From NCBI RefSeq assembly GCF_000333895.2, contig NZ_ANFM02000033.1:1-64000 (forward strand): DNA of 64,000 nucleotides, in the 5' to 3' direction. Under the pieces are notes generated by a model. The model had not been told where the DNA came from. It ran no database searches and was given only the letters and a program-made list of their open reading frames with translations. How positions within the stretch are numbered: position 1 is the first letter of the stretch; every line of letters starts with the position of its first letter. The translations under genes and the position numbers were made by a program. Source of the stretch: Grimontia indica (lineage in GTDB: Bacteria > Pseudomonadota > Gammaproteobacteria > Enterobacterales > Vibrionaceae). Below are positions 17,203 through 26,897 of this stretch, piece by piece.

Positions 17203-17757
17203 TCAATGGAGGAAATCGTTGGGAATGAGGCTGTACACCAAGCCTTCACGGGCTTCACCATCATACATATAACGATTACGTGCACGGCATTCAAAGGTTG
17301 CACGGAGCTTTTCTGCAATTCGGATGCTGGCTTCGTTGGCAGGATCCATCACCAATTCCAGCCGGGTCAACAACAGGTGTCCAAAGGCGAGGGAAGCTGC
17401 CACTTCTGTGGCTTCCAAAGCGTATCCTCTGCCCTGGAATTTAGTCGCAATCCAGTATCCGAGGTTTGCCATGTTGGCGACGCTGTCGATACTGGAAACG
17501 TAGACACAACCGACGAGTTCACCGGTTTCGATTTCAAATGCAGCTAATTCATAACTTGCCCCGGTCAGCCAACCTTGGCGGCTACGATTCACCCAGGCTT
17601 CGGCGTCCATATCATCGAATCCTTCATGGCACCAATCCAGCCAAGGGCTGATGGTGTCTGCTGACTCGGAAATGGCTTTTTTGAGCGGTGCGACATCCGC
17701 TTGTTTGAGTGCGCGCAGGATGAGTCGGTCAGTTTGAAATTCAAGGTTGGCTTGCAT
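17203..17757 (-). CDS. RimJ/RimL-type GNAT N-acetyltransferase
   Basis: The 184-residue protein has the layout of the RimJ/RimL branch of GNAT: an N-terminal TDRLILRALKQADVAPL, a central sheet with ELVGCVYVSSID, the acetyl-CoA loop FQGRGYALEAT near residues 108-118, and NEASIRIAEKLRATFECRAR for the last motif. Family members acetylate protein N-termini or small amines; the substrate here is unknown. The start ATG at 17757 has only a weak ribosome binding site. It is separated by a terminator from csiV upstream and by 184 bases from the GGDEF-EAL gene downstream. Confidence 0.85.
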   Translation of the reverse strand: MQANLEFQTDRLILRALKQADVAPLKKAISESADTISPWLDWCHEGFDDMDAEAWVNRSRQGWLTGASYELAAFEIETGELVGCVYVSSIDSVANMANLGYWIATKFQGRGYALEATEVAASLAFGHLLLTRLELVMDPANEASIRIAEKLRATFECRARNRYMYDGEAREGLVYSLIPNDFLH

Positions 17758-17804
17758 GGTGTACTCGGCTAGTCCGTATCATTATAGTTTTGGTTAAAAG
17801 TACC

Positions 17805-17835
17805 GAAAAAACAACGCCCTCAAATGAGGGCGTTG
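17805..17835 (-). terminator. Rho-independent terminator after csiV
   Basis: CAACGCCCTCA (17812-17822) pairs perfectly with TGAGGGCGTTG (17825-17835). On the minus strand a run of T (complement of the A run at 17805-17810) follows, so it terminates csiV and the mfd transcript. Confidence 0.8.
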
Positions 17836-17862
17836 TAGAAAAACTCTGTTTCACAAAAGCAC

Positions 17863-18687
17863 TTATTCGACGCGGGTGACTTGAATAATCAGTCCCATCA
17901 GAGGGTGATCCAGATAGTGTATTTCACCGCTTCTCATGCGGCGTTTTTGCTCGAAAGCATAAGAGTTCAGGTATTTTTCCACTGAATAAGTACGCTCCAG
18001 CTTTTGAAGCCCTGTCAGTGCATTACCCTCAGTTACCGCAGCAATATCTGAGCCTTCAGCAGTGATGCCTTCCACTTCGGTTGCCACTTGGTTATCAAGA
18101 GGTACTGGCACCGCCTGAACTTCCTTCAGGACTTTACGTTCACCTGGCTCACGAAGGGCTAGGTCGGTTTCAATGAACAGGTAGTGCTGAACGTACACAC
18201 GAATAAAGCCATCCAGCTCATACATTGGGCCGCTGACTTTGTCTGTTGGCTGATATCCATCAGGTGCGGACTCACTGGTCACCAGAGGCGCATCTTTTGA
18301 AGTGCCATCTGTGTAGAAACTATCACCGAAGTTACGACCTGCGGTAAAGCGCAGTTTAGGCATCGCGCCGCGGCCACCATCGTTTTGACGCCAAGCGACA
18401 TGTGCTAGTGGTTTGAAGCCCGCATGGTTAGCCAGGCGATTGTATTCCGCATTCAACTGCCATTGGTTTTTAGGAAGTACTTGCAGGCCACGCGCCGCCA
18501 GTGTTTGTTTGTCGAAGACAGAAACAGCACCACTCAGGTTGATGTCCGGCTGCGCATCCGGCCAGTTTTCCTGAACAGCGTCAGGGTTCTGGTTACGCTT
18601 GAATACAATCACTTCAACGTCGAACCAACGTTCAGCGAAGGAAGGCCAGCTAATGACACACAGCAGCAGGATAATCAGCTTTTTCAA
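17863..18687 (-). CDS. csiV: CsiV-family periplasmic peptidoglycan-associated protein
   Basis: The 274-residue protein starts with a cleavable signal peptide (MKKLIILLLCVISWPSFA) followed by ERWFDVEVIVFKRNQNPD, the typical opening of the DUF2803 family that includes Vibrio cholerae CsiV. CsiV is a periplasmic protein needed for normal peptidoglycan assembly and survival in the presence of D-amino acids. The body is beta-rich with a conserved VYVQHYLFIETDLALR and a C-terminal RMRSGEIHYLDHPLMGLIIQVTRVE. It lies 35 bases downstream of mfd, the same arrangement as in V. cholerae as I recall it. Confidence 0.85.
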   Translation of the reverse strand: MKKLIILLLCVISWPSFAERWFDVEVIVFKRNQNPDAVQENWPDAQPDINLSGAVSVFDKQTLAARGLQVLPKNQWQLNAEYNRLANHAGFKPLAHVAWRQNDGGRGAMPKLRFTAGRNFGDSFYTDGTSKDAPLVTSESAPDGYQPTDKVSGPMYELDGFIRVYVQHYLFIETDLALREPGERKVLKEVQAVPVPLDNQVATEVEGITAEGSDIAAVTEGNALTGLQKLERTYSVEKYLNSYAFEQKRRMRSGEIHYLDHPLMGLIIQVTRVE

Positions 18688-18722
18688 GGCATTACTCCGT
18701 TTTTAAAGCCAGTTGCCTCGTT

Positions 18723-21700
18723 CTAGGCAACCAATAAATTCTCGGCAAATTGGTTTAATAATGTTTCGATAAACTCAACCCGCTCACGGCGATCAGTGAG
18801 CGATTCGACGATTTTGAGTTTGGTTGGTCCTTCGAAACGATAACGGCTTGGGTGGGATTGTAACAGACCCACCAGGAAGCCGGGATCAATTTGGGCGTTT
18901 TGAGTAAACTCGATCACACCGCCTCTGTCGTGTGCGTCGATCTTACGTACACCCAGTTTCGCTGCATCCAGTTTGAGCTGCTGTACTTTGAGCAAATTAT
19001 TCGCTGCATCAGGCAGTAAGCCGAAGCGATCAATCAACTCAACGCGCAACTCTTCGATATCATCGGAAGATTTGGTTCCCGCAATACGCTTGTACAGTGA
19101 CAGGCGCGTATTGACATCCGGGATGTAGCTGTCGGGTAATAATGCCGGAAGTCGAAGCTCAACATCTGTCTGCTGATTAAGAAGATCGTCAAGTGATGGC
19201 TCTTTGCCTTCTTTTAACGCTTCAACGGCTTGCTCCAGCATTTCCATATACAAGGTGAAACCAATCGACTGAATCTGACCACTTTGCTCATCACCCAGCA
19301 GTTCACCTGCACCACGAATTTCCAAGTCGTGGGTCGCCAACGTAAAGCCTGCACCCAAGTCTTCGAGTGAAGCAATGGCTTCCAGGCGTTTGACTGCATC
19401 TTTGGTCATGCGTTTTGGATGAGGGGTCAACAAGTAGGCGTAGGCTTGATGATGTGAACGACCAACACGGCCACGCAACTGGTGAAGCTGCGCAAGACCA
19501 AGGTGGTCAGCGCGGTCCATGATGATGGTGTTGGCCGTTGGAACATCGATGCCGGTTTCAATGATGGTGGTACACACCAACACGTTAAAACGCTGATGAT
19601 AAAAATCAGACATTATGCGTTCCAGTTCGCGCTCACGCATCTGACCGTGTGCCACAGTAATACGTGCTTCAGGCACCAGCTCTGCCAATTCATCAGCAGT
19701 CTTTTCAATCGAATCAATGTCGTTGTGCAGGAAGTAAACCTGACCACCACGCATGATCTCACGAAGCAGTGCTTCACGGATCAGTGATTTCTCGCGCTCT
19801 CGAACAAAGGTTTTTATCGCCAGTCGGCGAGAAGGCGGTGTGGCGATAATTGAAAGGTCGCGCATGCCGCTCATTGCCATATTCAGGGTTCGCGGAATTG
19901 GCGTTGCGGTGAGCGTTAGGATGTCGACATCCGCACGCATTGCTTTCACTTTCTCTTTCTGGCGCACACCGAATCGGTGTTCTTCATCGACAATCAACAA
20001 ACCCAGATCGTGGAACGTCACATCGTTTTGAAGGAGCTTGTGGGTACCGATAAGAATGTCGACTTTACCTTCGGCGCTGTCTGCCAGAATTTGCTTTTGC
20101 TCTTTCGCTGACTTAAAGCGGGAAAGTACTTCAACACGCACTGGCAGGTTTGCAAAACGGTCGCGGAAGTTTTCAAAATGCTGTTGCGCGAGCAGGGTAG
20201 TCGGCACCAACACTGCCACCTGCTTGCTGTTATTTACCGCAAGGAAAGTAGCACGCATCGCCACTTCGGTTTTACCAAAGCCCACGTCACCACAAACAAG
20301 ACGGTCCATTGCAATTGGCTGACACATGTCAGATAGCACCGCATTAATGGCGTTTTTCTGATCGGCGGTTTCTTCAAACGGGAAGCCTGCGCAGAAGTCG
20401 AGGTAAGCCTCTCTGTCATGTTTGAACGCAAAGCCCGGTTTGGTGGCGCGTTTGGCGTAAACATCGAGCAGTTCTGCTGCCACGTCGCGCACTTTTTCTG
20501 CTGCGCGCTTACGGGCTTTCTCCCATGCTTCACCACCAAGCTTGTGCAGCGGCGCGGTTTCTTCTGCACCACCGCTGTAGCGGCTGATCAAATGCAGAGA
20601 CGCAACAGGTACATACAGTTTTGAACCTTGTTGATACTCGAGCGTGACATATTCGGTCGTGATGCCGCCCGCTTCCAAAGTTTGCAGGCCAAGGTAGCGG
20701 CCAACACCATGCTCAAGGTGAACAACTGGCTGTCCAACCTGGAGTTCTGCCAAGTTGCGGATGATGGTGTCAGAGTTAGTCGTGGCTTTTTTATTGTCAC
20801 GACGACGTTGCTGAACAACGCGCTCGCCAAGCAGATTGCTTTCACAAATCAGCGCAAATGAAGGGCTTTCGCATTGGAAGCCGATTTCAGCAGGGCCGAC
20901 AACCATAGCGAAATTGGTGGGCGTATCGAATGCTTCGTTGAGTGACCCGCAAACCATCGGGCGGATTTTGATGCGTGCCAGCAGGTCCAGCATGGCTTCA
21001 CGGCGGCCTTCTGTCTCCACCGAGAAAATGATTTTGCCGGAAAACTCTTCGGTGAACTGTCTTAGCGCACCCAGTGGTTCTTTGAGCTGCTGATTAACGG
21101 TCAGTTCTGGAAGTGGAGTGATAGGCGCGTTGCTTCTGCCTGCTTTGTCTTCCGTCGAGTCGATTTGAACCTTGATGCGTGGGTAGTTCTTAAACGCACC
21201 AAACAGTTCATCAACGTTTTGCCAGATGTCGCTTGGTGGCAGCAACGGACGAAGAGGATCAACACGTCGCTGGTCATAGCGGTAATCCGCATCGCTCAAA
21301 AATTGTTTGGCGGCTGATTCCACATCGCCTTTTGTCAGTACCAAGGTATTCTTTGGCAGATAATCAAACAGGGTCTCTGTTTGATCAAAGAACAGCGGTT
21401 GCCAGTATTCGATACCTGCTGGCCAGGTTTTTTTACTGACTTGCTGGTAGATAGATTCTGGCTCACGGCGCGCTTCAAAACGTTCACGCCATCGCCCGCG
21501 AAATTGCTCAACTGCTTCATCATTCGTTGGGAATTCATGGGCAGGCAGAAGGTTGATGCTGTCCAACTCTTGTGTCGAACGCTGGTTCTCGGGGTCAAAT
21601 TCGCGAATGGTATCCACTTCATCGTCAAAGAAGTCGATCCGGTACGGCTGGTTTGAACCCATAGGGAACAAGTCGAGAATCGAACCACGGCTTGCGTATT

Positions 21701-22187
21701 CACCATGCTCGATGACTTGATCAACATGACGGTAACCTGAAAGCTCTAGCTGGTAACGCAGTTTTTCCAGTGACAGTAAATCGCCTTTTTTCACCATCAA
21801 CGCATGCTGAACCAAGAACGAATGCGGCATGACGCGCTGCATCAATGTGCTGACAGGGATCAGCAAGATACCATTGGTTTGTTGCGGCAATTGATACAGG
21901 CGCGCGATGCGGTCGGAGATAATGTCCTGATGCGGCGAGAAGTTGTCGTAGGGCAAGGTTTCCCAATCAGGAAAAACGTGACACTCGCGGCCGGTAAACT
22001 GTTTAATCTCAGGCTGTAGCTTGAGGGCGGTTTGGTTATCCGGCACCACCATCAAAATAAAGCGGTTCTGCTGTTCGGCAAGAGTCGCAACCGTCAGGGG
22101 AAGAGAGGCGCCTATCAGATTAGCGATGACGCGGGTGTCTCCTGCTTTTTCAGGAGCAGGTAAATCAAATAATGCGTTGTTTGTCAT
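18723..22187 (-). CDS. mfd: Transcription-repair coupling factor Mfd
   Basis: The 1154-residue protein matches the length of E. coli Mfd (1148). The N-terminal UvrB-homology region is followed by the RNA-polymerase-interacting domain (VHLEHGVGRYLGLQTLE), then the translocase motor with Walker A GDVGFGKTEVAMRA near residue 630, DEEHRFG as Walker B, and TATPIPRTLNMA, and the TRG motif region with QLHQLRGRVGRS. It removes stalled RNA polymerase and recruits UvrA to lesions. The C-terminal domain 7 is present. It follows the PilZ-like gene by 12 bases and probably shares its transcript, with csiV downstream. Confidence 0.97.
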   Translation of the reverse strand: MTNNALFDLPAPEKAGDTRVIANLIGASLPLTVATLAEQQNRFILMVVPDNQTALKLQPEIKQFTGRECHVFPDWETLPYDNFSPHQDIISDRIARLYQLPQQTNGILLIPVSTLMQRVMPHSFLVQHALMVKKGDLLSLEKLRYQLELSGYRHVDQVIEHGEYASRGSILDLFPMGSNQPYRIDFFDDEVDTIREFDPENQRSTQELDSINLLPAHEFPTNDEAVEQFRGRWRERFEARREPESIYQQVSKKTWPAGIEYWQPLFFDQTETLFDYLPKNTLVLTKGDVESAAKQFLSDADYRYDQRRVDPLRPLLPPSDIWQNVDELFGAFKNYPRIKVQIDSTEDKAGRSNAPITPLPELTVNQQLKEPLGALRQFTEEFSGKIIFSVETEGRREAMLDLLARIKIRPMVCGSLNEAFDTPTNFAMVVGPAEIGFQCESPSFALICESNLLGERVVQQRRRDNKKATTNSDTIIRNLAELQVGQPVVHLEHGVGRYLGLQTLEAGGITTEYVTLEYQQGSKLYVPVASLHLISRYSGGAEETAPLHKLGGEAWEKARKRAAEKVRDVAAELLDVYAKRATKPGFAFKHDREAYLDFCAGFPFEETADQKNAINAVLSDMCQPIAMDRLVCGDVGFGKTEVAMRATFLAVNNSKQVAVLVPTTLLAQQHFENFRDRFANLPVRVEVLSRFKSAKEQKQILADSAEGKVDILIGTHKLLQNDVTFHDLGLLIVDEEHRFGVRQKEKVKAMRADVDILTLTATPIPRTLNMAMSGMRDLSIIATPPSRRLAIKTFVREREKSLIREALLREIMRGGQVYFLHNDIDSIEKTADELAELVPEARITVAHGQMRERELERIMSDFYHQRFNVLVCTTIIETGIDVPTANTIIMDRADHLGLAQLHQLRGRVGRSHHQAYAYLLTPHPKRMTKDAVKRLEAIASLEDLGAGFTLATHDLEIRGAGELLGDEQSGQIQSIGFTLYMEMLEQAVEALKEGKEPSLDDLLNQQTDVELRLPALLPDSYIPDVNTRLSLYKRIAGTKSSDDIEELRVELIDRFGLLPDAANNLLKVQQLKLDAAKLGVRKIDAHDRGGVIEFTQNAQIDPGFLVGLLQSHPSRYRFEGPTKLKIVESLTDRRERVEFIETLLNQFAENLLVA

Positions 22188-22199
22188 GAATTCTGGGGC

Positions 22200-22766
22200 T
22201 TAACTGTTTCTTTCCAATGCGCGTTGACGGAGCAGTTTTTGCTGTTGATGAAGCGCAGCACGGATTAACACGTCTCTGTCTTCTTCCTGAAGGCGGATGT
22301 ATTTCACGCCGACAGCATACTTACCGTTCTTTTCTTTGCAGCCGTAGACGCTACCGTAGCAGTAAATAGCAGAAGGTGGGTTCTCAAGAAAGAGCTTCAA
22401 TCGCACATGCTGACCTTTCTCGAAAGCTTTTCGTGCAATGAAAGTAAGGCTGCTTGCGCCGAAGGTTTCGGTTTGGTATCGGAGTTTAGGATCGTCCTGT
22501 TGCGACAGCATGAAGCCGAGCAGCAGGTTGATTTTCTGATTCTGCGCCTGCAGGAATTTAGTCAGCGCTTGGCTGTCATCGTGGTGTAGGGCCTGGATTT
22601 CTTTCTCAACGCCGCTGTCGAGGTCACCACATTCGCTCGCAATGCGAAAAGCGACAGGGATTTCTCGGCCAAACTCGGCTTCAGAAGGCACATGCTCGTC
22701 GTCTTCAAGTATCTCTACGTTAATCTTGAGGTGCGCATGTACGGAAAAGTATTCGTCCTGGCTCAT
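22200..22766 (-). CDS. PilZ-domain-like protein (PlzB-like)
   Basis: The 188-residue cytoplasmic protein resembles the PilZ-like protein encoded next to mfd in vibrios (PlzB of V. cholerae, by position and size). An N-terminal helical part (SQALTKFLQAQNQKINLLLGFMLSQQ) precedes a C-terminal beta barrel (FGASSLTFIARKAFEKGQHVRLKLFLENPPSAIYCYGSVYG). The usual c-di-GMP-binding RxxxR and (D/N)xSxxG motifs are not recognisable; GASSLTF occupies the second position. Direct c-di-GMP binding is therefore doubtful. It precedes mfd by 12 bases and is probably in its transcript. A regulatory or structural role is inferred only. Confidence 0.65.
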   Translation of the reverse strand: MSQDEYFSVHAHLKINVEILEDDEHVPSEAEFGREIPVAFRIASECGDLDSGVEKEIQALHHDDSQALTKFLQAQNQKINLLLGFMLSQQDDPKLRYQTETFGASSLTFIARKAFEKGQHVRLKLFLENPPSAIYCYGSVYGCKEKNGKYAVGVKYIRLQEEDRDVLIRAALHQQQKLLRQRALERNS

Positions 22767-23053
22767 CTGTAATCCTAAAACCCTGTAGTGCTATTGATTA
22801 TACCCGCAGTGGCAGGATTTACCCAACCAAGCCTGTTGAAGAAATGTTTAATTTCACAGCACTTAGACAAGTCTGACACGACAGGTAGTTTAAATTACTG
22901 AACGTTTAGCTTGAAAAAGCATCTGATTACCGTGTTCCACACGTGGTTTCGTGGCAATTAGCTGACCTAAAAGGTATTCTTCTTGCCAAAGATTGTTATT
23001 TGTTTTTGTAGTTCTCTCTTGTACTGCGAAACAACGTTTTGAGATCTCATTTT

Positions 23054-24250
23054 ATGTTTCACCCTTTACCGGTGTTTATAGGGCTGCGCTATCTGAGAGG
23101 GCGATCCGGCGATAAATTCGGCCGCTTTGTCTCTTATATGTCAACTGCGGGTATCACCATTGGTGTGATGGCGCTGGTGACCGTGCTTTCTGTGATGAAC
23201 GGCTTTGAAGGCCAATTAAAGCACCGCATTCTTGGTGTGATTCCGCAAGCCATTGTGGCGGGCGATGCCCAACACGCGCCGGACGTTAACACATTGGCTA
23301 AGCTTGATGGCGTGACGGGAACAGCGCCTATCGTCAGCACTGACTCAGTTGTTCAGAGCCCTAAGTCTATTTCTGCCGGTAAATTGCTTGGTGTCGATGT
23401 CGGCGCGCGTGAGCCAATCCGTGAATTTATGGTACGCGGCGATTTCGATTCACTGACGCCAGGCAGTTACAATCTGGTTTTGGGGCGCAAAACTGCCCGC
23501 GATCTGGATGTTTCCGTGGGTGATAAAGTTCGCGTGATGATCACCAGTGCCAGCCAGTTTACCCCTGTAGGACGTATTCCTTCCCAACGTAATTTCACAG
23601 TAACAGGGATCTACGACACGGCGACCGATGTCGATAATCAACTGATGTTCGGTAATCTCAATGATGTCGCCCGTCTCATGCGTCTTCCCCGTTCGCAGCC
23701 AGCGGATCTAAGGCTTTTCGTTGAGGAGCCTTTCAACGTACCGACACTGGAAAAAGTCGCAGAGAGTATGGGCTATGAATGGTCAGATTGGCGAGCATTG
23801 CGTGGTGAACTTTTCCAAGCCGTAAAAATGGAAAAGAACATGATGGGATTGATGCTTAGCCTGATCATTCTGGTCGCTGCTTTTAACATCATTTCTGCTC
23901 TGATTATGGTGGTGATGGAGAAGCAATCTGAAGTCGCCATTCTCAAAACACAAGGTATGAATCATAACGGTATCGTCGCGTTATTCGTTGTCCAAGGTGC
24001 CAGCAGCGGTGTAATTGGTGCACTGCTGGGTGGCGTTGCGGGCTCTGTATTGGCGCTAAACATCAATGAAGTGATGGCGATATTCAACCTGAGCTTGCTG
24101 GGTGGCGGGTTGTCATTACCAGTGGTTCTGAAACCTGAGCAAGTGCTTTCTGTCGTGATTGGTGCTATTGCACTAAGTCTTATTGCAACCCTGTTCCCGT
24201 CGTTAAAGGCGGCTTCTGTTCGTCCAGCCGAGGCGCTTCGCTATGAGTAA
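23054..24250 (+). CDS. lolC: Lipoprotein-releasing ABC transporter permease LolC
   Basis: The 398-residue inner-membrane protein starts with [37 protein letters not shown], nearly the E. coli LolC opening. One N-terminal membrane helix, a large periplasmic MacB-type domain and three C-terminal helices (starting [22 protein letters not shown]) give the family topology. LolC contacts LolA and, with LolD and LolE, extracts lipoproteins from the inner membrane. I chose the ATG at 23054 over a TTG at 23039 since it matches the family start. It overlaps lolD by eight bases. The 287 bases upstream hold its promoter, but no clear match was found. Confidence 0.93.
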   Translation: MFHPLPVFIGLRYLRGRSGDKFGRFVSYMSTAGITIGVMALVTVLSVMNGFEGQLKHRILGVIPQAIVAGDAQHAPDVNTLAKLDGVTGTAPIVSTDSVVQSPKSISAGKLLGVDVGAREPIREFMVRGDFDSLTPGSYNLVLGRKTARDLDVSVGDKVRVMITSASQFTPVGRIPSQRNFTVTGIYDTATDVDNQLMFGNLNDVARLMRLPRSQPADLRLFVEEPFNVPTLEKVAESMGYEWSDWRALRGELFQAVKMEKNMMGLMLSLIILVAAFNIISALIMVVMEKQSEVAILKTQGMNHNGIVALFVVQGASSGVIGALLGGVAGSVLALNINEVMAIFNLSLLGGGLSLPVVLKPEQVLSVVIGAIALSLIATLFPSLKAASVRPAEALRYE

Positions 24251-24944
24251 TGCATTGTTAACCTGTTCCAACGTCACCAAAACTTATCAGGAAGGGGAGT
24301 TGGAAACTCACGTATTAAAAGGCGTGTCGTTCTCGATTGAAAAAGGCGAACTGGTAGCAATTGTTGGTGCGTCGGGCTCGGGTAAAAGTACGCTGCTCCA
24401 TATTCTTGGAGCGTTGGATACATTGACCGAAGGTGATGTGTTTTTTGAAGACAAAGACCTGATGAAAATGCGAGCCTCAGAGCAGGCGACACTGCGAAAT
24501 CAAAGCATTGGTTTTATTTATCAGTTCCATCACCTTCTCGCGGATTTTACTGCTGTAGAAAACGTGGCCATGCCGCTGATGATTGGGGGTGAGAAGCCCG
24601 TCGAGGCGAAGCGTCGCGCCATGGAAATGCTGGAAGCGGTTGGCATGGGCCATCGCGGTGAGCACCGTCCGTCAGAGCTTTCCGGCGGTGAGCGTCAGCG
24701 TGTTGCGATTGCCCGTGCTGTCGTGAATCGCCCCGCGCTGGTGTTGGCAGATGAGCCAACCGGCAACCTCGACCACAAAACTGCGTTGGATATTTATGAT
24801 CTAATGCGTGAGTTAAACAAAGAATTCAATACCGCGTTTTTGGTGGTCACACATGACCGAGAGCTTGCGCAGAAACTGGATCGTCAGCTTTCGATGCTGG
24901 ATGGTCAGTTTGTGGAATCGAGCGCTGAGGCTGTAGCGTCATGA
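24243..24944 (+). CDS. lolD: Lipoprotein-releasing ABC transporter ATPase LolD
   Basis: The 233-residue ATPase has Walker [10 protein letters not shown] (42-50), the ABC signature [14 protein letters not shown] (146-159), Walker B LVLADEP (166-172) and the switch histidine in VVTHD. Two copies power the LolCE complex. The frame overlaps lolC by eight bases and lolE by four (ATGA), so the three genes form a tightly coupled operon. Confidence 0.96.
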   Translation: MSNALLTCSNVTKTYQEGELETHVLKGVSFSIEKGELVAIVGASGSGKSTLLHILGALDTLTEGDVFFEDKDLMKMRASEQATLRNQSIGFIYQFHHLLADFTAVENVAMPLMIGGEKPVEAKRRAMEMLEAVGMGHRGEHRPSELSGGERQRVAIARAVVNRPALVLADEPTGNLDHKTALDIYDLMRELNKEFNTAFLVVTHDRELAQKLDRQLSMLDGQFVESSAEAVAS

Positions 24945-26185
24945 TGGATTCTTTAGCGCTGTTTATCGGGCGCAGATTCAGCAAAGCCAAACGACGCAAT
25001 AAGCTGGTGTCGTTTATTTCTGTTTCTTCCATGATTGGTATTTCTGTCGGTGTGATGGTGATCATTGTCGGTCTTTCGGCAATGAACGGCTTCGAACGTG
25101 AATTGAATAACCGCGTACTGGCTGTGATTCCCCATGCCCAACTTGAAGGTGTTGAAGCGCCAGTAAAAGCGTGGAAGGAAATGAAAGAAACCGCAGAGGC
25201 CAACCCTTGGGTTTCTGCAGGCGCACCTTATGTAACGTTCACGGCCTTGTTGGAAAAAGGAGCCAACTTAAAGCCAGTGCAAATCCGCGGTATCGACCCC
25301 GAACAGGAAGTGGGAGTCAGTAATATTGGTGACTACGTGCTTGATAACGCCTGGTCGACACTCACTCCTGGAAATCATGCTGTGGTGCTGGGTAAAGGCA
25401 TTGCAGATGGTTTGGGTGTTGGAGTCGGAGATTGGGTGACAGCATTGGTGCCTTCGCCGGATCCCGAATTGAAACTGCGTGCGCCACAACGTATCCGCAT
25501 GCAGGTGTCTGGTGTGCTGAGCTTGGGTGGTCAGGTCGATCATGGCTTGGCACTTGTGCCGATTCAAGATGCACAGCAATACCTTGATATGGGTGATGCG
25601 GTTTCCGGCGTTGCGCTGAGAGTCAAAGACCCACTCGAAGCGCGCAAGATCGTTCGTGAAGTGGGGTATACGCTCAAAGAGTATGTGTACCTCAAGAACT
25701 GGACGCAGGAATACGGTTTCCTTTATCGCGATATCCAGATGGTGCGCGCGATTATGTATCTGGTGATGGTGCTAGTCATCGGCGTGGCCTGCTTCAACAT
25801 TGTGTCTACCTTGATGATGGCAGTGAAAGATCGTGCTGCAGATGTTGCTGTATTGCGTACCATGGGGGCAAAAGATGGCCTGATCCGATCCATCTTTATC
25901 TGGCACGGCTTTCTTTCCGGTTTGATTGGCAGCCTGATGGGTTCGATTGCGGGATGTTTGATTGCATTGAACCTGACAACAATTGTTGGGTGGATTGAAA
26001 CCCTGACAGGGCAGGACTTCCTCTCAGGTGATATTTACTTTGTTGATTTCCTGCCAACTCAACTCCAACTGGGGGATGTCTTGCTGGTATCTGTCACAGC
26101 GATTGTGTTGAGTCTACTGGCAACATGGTATCCCGCACAGCGAGCCTGCAAGTTGCAACCCGCTGCTGTATTGAGCGCAAGGTAA
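24941..26185 (+). CDS. lolE: Lipoprotein-releasing ABC transporter permease LolE
   Basis: The 414-residue permease is a paralogue of LolC with the same topology: [48 protein letters not shown] at the first helix, a periplasmic domain, and three C-terminal helices including [20 protein letters not shown]. LolE is the subunit that receives the lipoprotein substrate. Two ATGs, at 24941 and 24944, are possible; the first overlaps the lolD stop as ATGA. The operon ends at the terminator at 26264-26288. Confidence 0.94.
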   Translation: MMDSLALFIGRRFSKAKRRNKLVSFISVSSMIGISVGVMVIIVGLSAMNGFERELNNRVLAVIPHAQLEGVEAPVKAWKEMKETAEANPWVSAGAPYVTFTALLEKGANLKPVQIRGIDPEQEVGVSNIGDYVLDNAWSTLTPGNHAVVLGKGIADGLGVGVGDWVTALVPSPDPELKLRAPQRIRMQVSGVLSLGGQVDHGLALVPIQDAQQYLDMGDAVSGVALRVKDPLEARKIVREVGYTLKEYVYLKNWTQEYGFLYRDIQMVRAIMYLVMVLVIGVACFNIVSTLMMAVKDRAADVAVLRTMGAKDGLIRSIFIWHGFLSGLIGSLMGSIAGCLIALNLTTIVGWIETLTGQDFLSGDIYFVDFLPTQLQLGDVLLVSVTAIVLSLLATWYPAQRACKLQPAAVLSAR

Positions 26186-26263
26186 CGGTGATAAGTTGCG
26201 CGATTACATCTTAAGGTGAAAAGGTCGCATATCGGCTCGCAGCCTGAGTCAGAAATAAAAAAT

Positions 26264-26288
26264 ACCCCGCATTGGCGGGGTATTTTTT
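26264..26288. terminator. Bidirectional terminator lolE / DUF2062 gene
   Basis: CCCCGC (26265-26270) pairs with GCGGGG (26275-26280) around ATTG, extended by TA pairs, with a T run after it and A residues before it. Confidence 0.8.
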
Positions 26289-26307
26289 TAGCATCTGTTT
26301 TCGTTTT

Positions 26308-26865
26308 CTAGCTGTCGGCTTTGGGTTTGTTCTTTTTCAGCGCTTTGATCTTGGGGAGACGTAAGCGGCGTTGTTGCCAGCTTCTGACCACGGAATATCG
26401 CCAGATCCCTCTGACACCAAAATACCCGATAAGACCAAATACCACGCCGCAAACCAAGCAGCCCAGAAGGAAAGGAGGCCCAATCTGGCTCATTTGATTG
26501 AACAGGAAGTCCCAGGTCAACTCAAAGTGGAACTGGTAATCGGGCGTGCCCATCAACCAGGTTCCGACCTTGTAAGCTCCCCAGAAAATCAAGGGCATAG
26601 TGATGGGGTTGGTGATCCAAACCAGCGCAACAGAAAGAGGCAGATTCACGCCAAACATGATGGCAAGGCCGGCAGCCATGATCATCTGGCTCGGCAGCGG
26701 AACAAATGCCATAAACAGGCCAACGGCGAAGGCACCAGACGCAGAACGACGATTCAGGCACCAAAGGTTAGGGTCGTAAAGCAAATTGCCAAAGACCGCC
26801 AGCGCCTTTTGTTTGCGAATGACGTCGTGTCTGGGGAGAAACTTTTTAATTATTTTTCTTGGCAT
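26308..26865 (-). CDS. DUF2062 membrane protein
   Basis: The 185-residue protein has a basic N-terminus (MPRKIIKKFLPRHD) and hydrophobic helices at about 42-75 (SGAFAVGLFMAFVPLPSQMIMAAGLAIMFG), 78-102 (NLPLSVALVWITNPITMPLIF) and 130-155, with the PLPSQM and WITNPITMP motifs of DUF2062. A basic C-terminal tail (QQRRLRLPKIKALKKNKPK) should lie in the cytoplasm. The function of the family is not established. It is convergent to lolE and divergent from comEC, with only 32 bases between the two starts, so the promoters overlap. Confidence 0.85.
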   Translation of the reverse strand: MPRKIIKKFLPRHDVIRKQKALAVFGNLLYDPNLWCLNRRSASGAFAVGLFMAFVPLPSQMIMAAGLAIMFGVNLPLSVALVWITNPITMPLIFWGAYKVGTWLMGTPDYQFHFELTWDFLFNQMSQIGPPFLLGCLVCGVVFGLIGYFGVRGIWRYSVVRSWQQRRLRLPKIKALKKNKPKADS

Positions 26866-26897
26866 AGATCTTCATTTCACACGAAACGGCTACCGAT

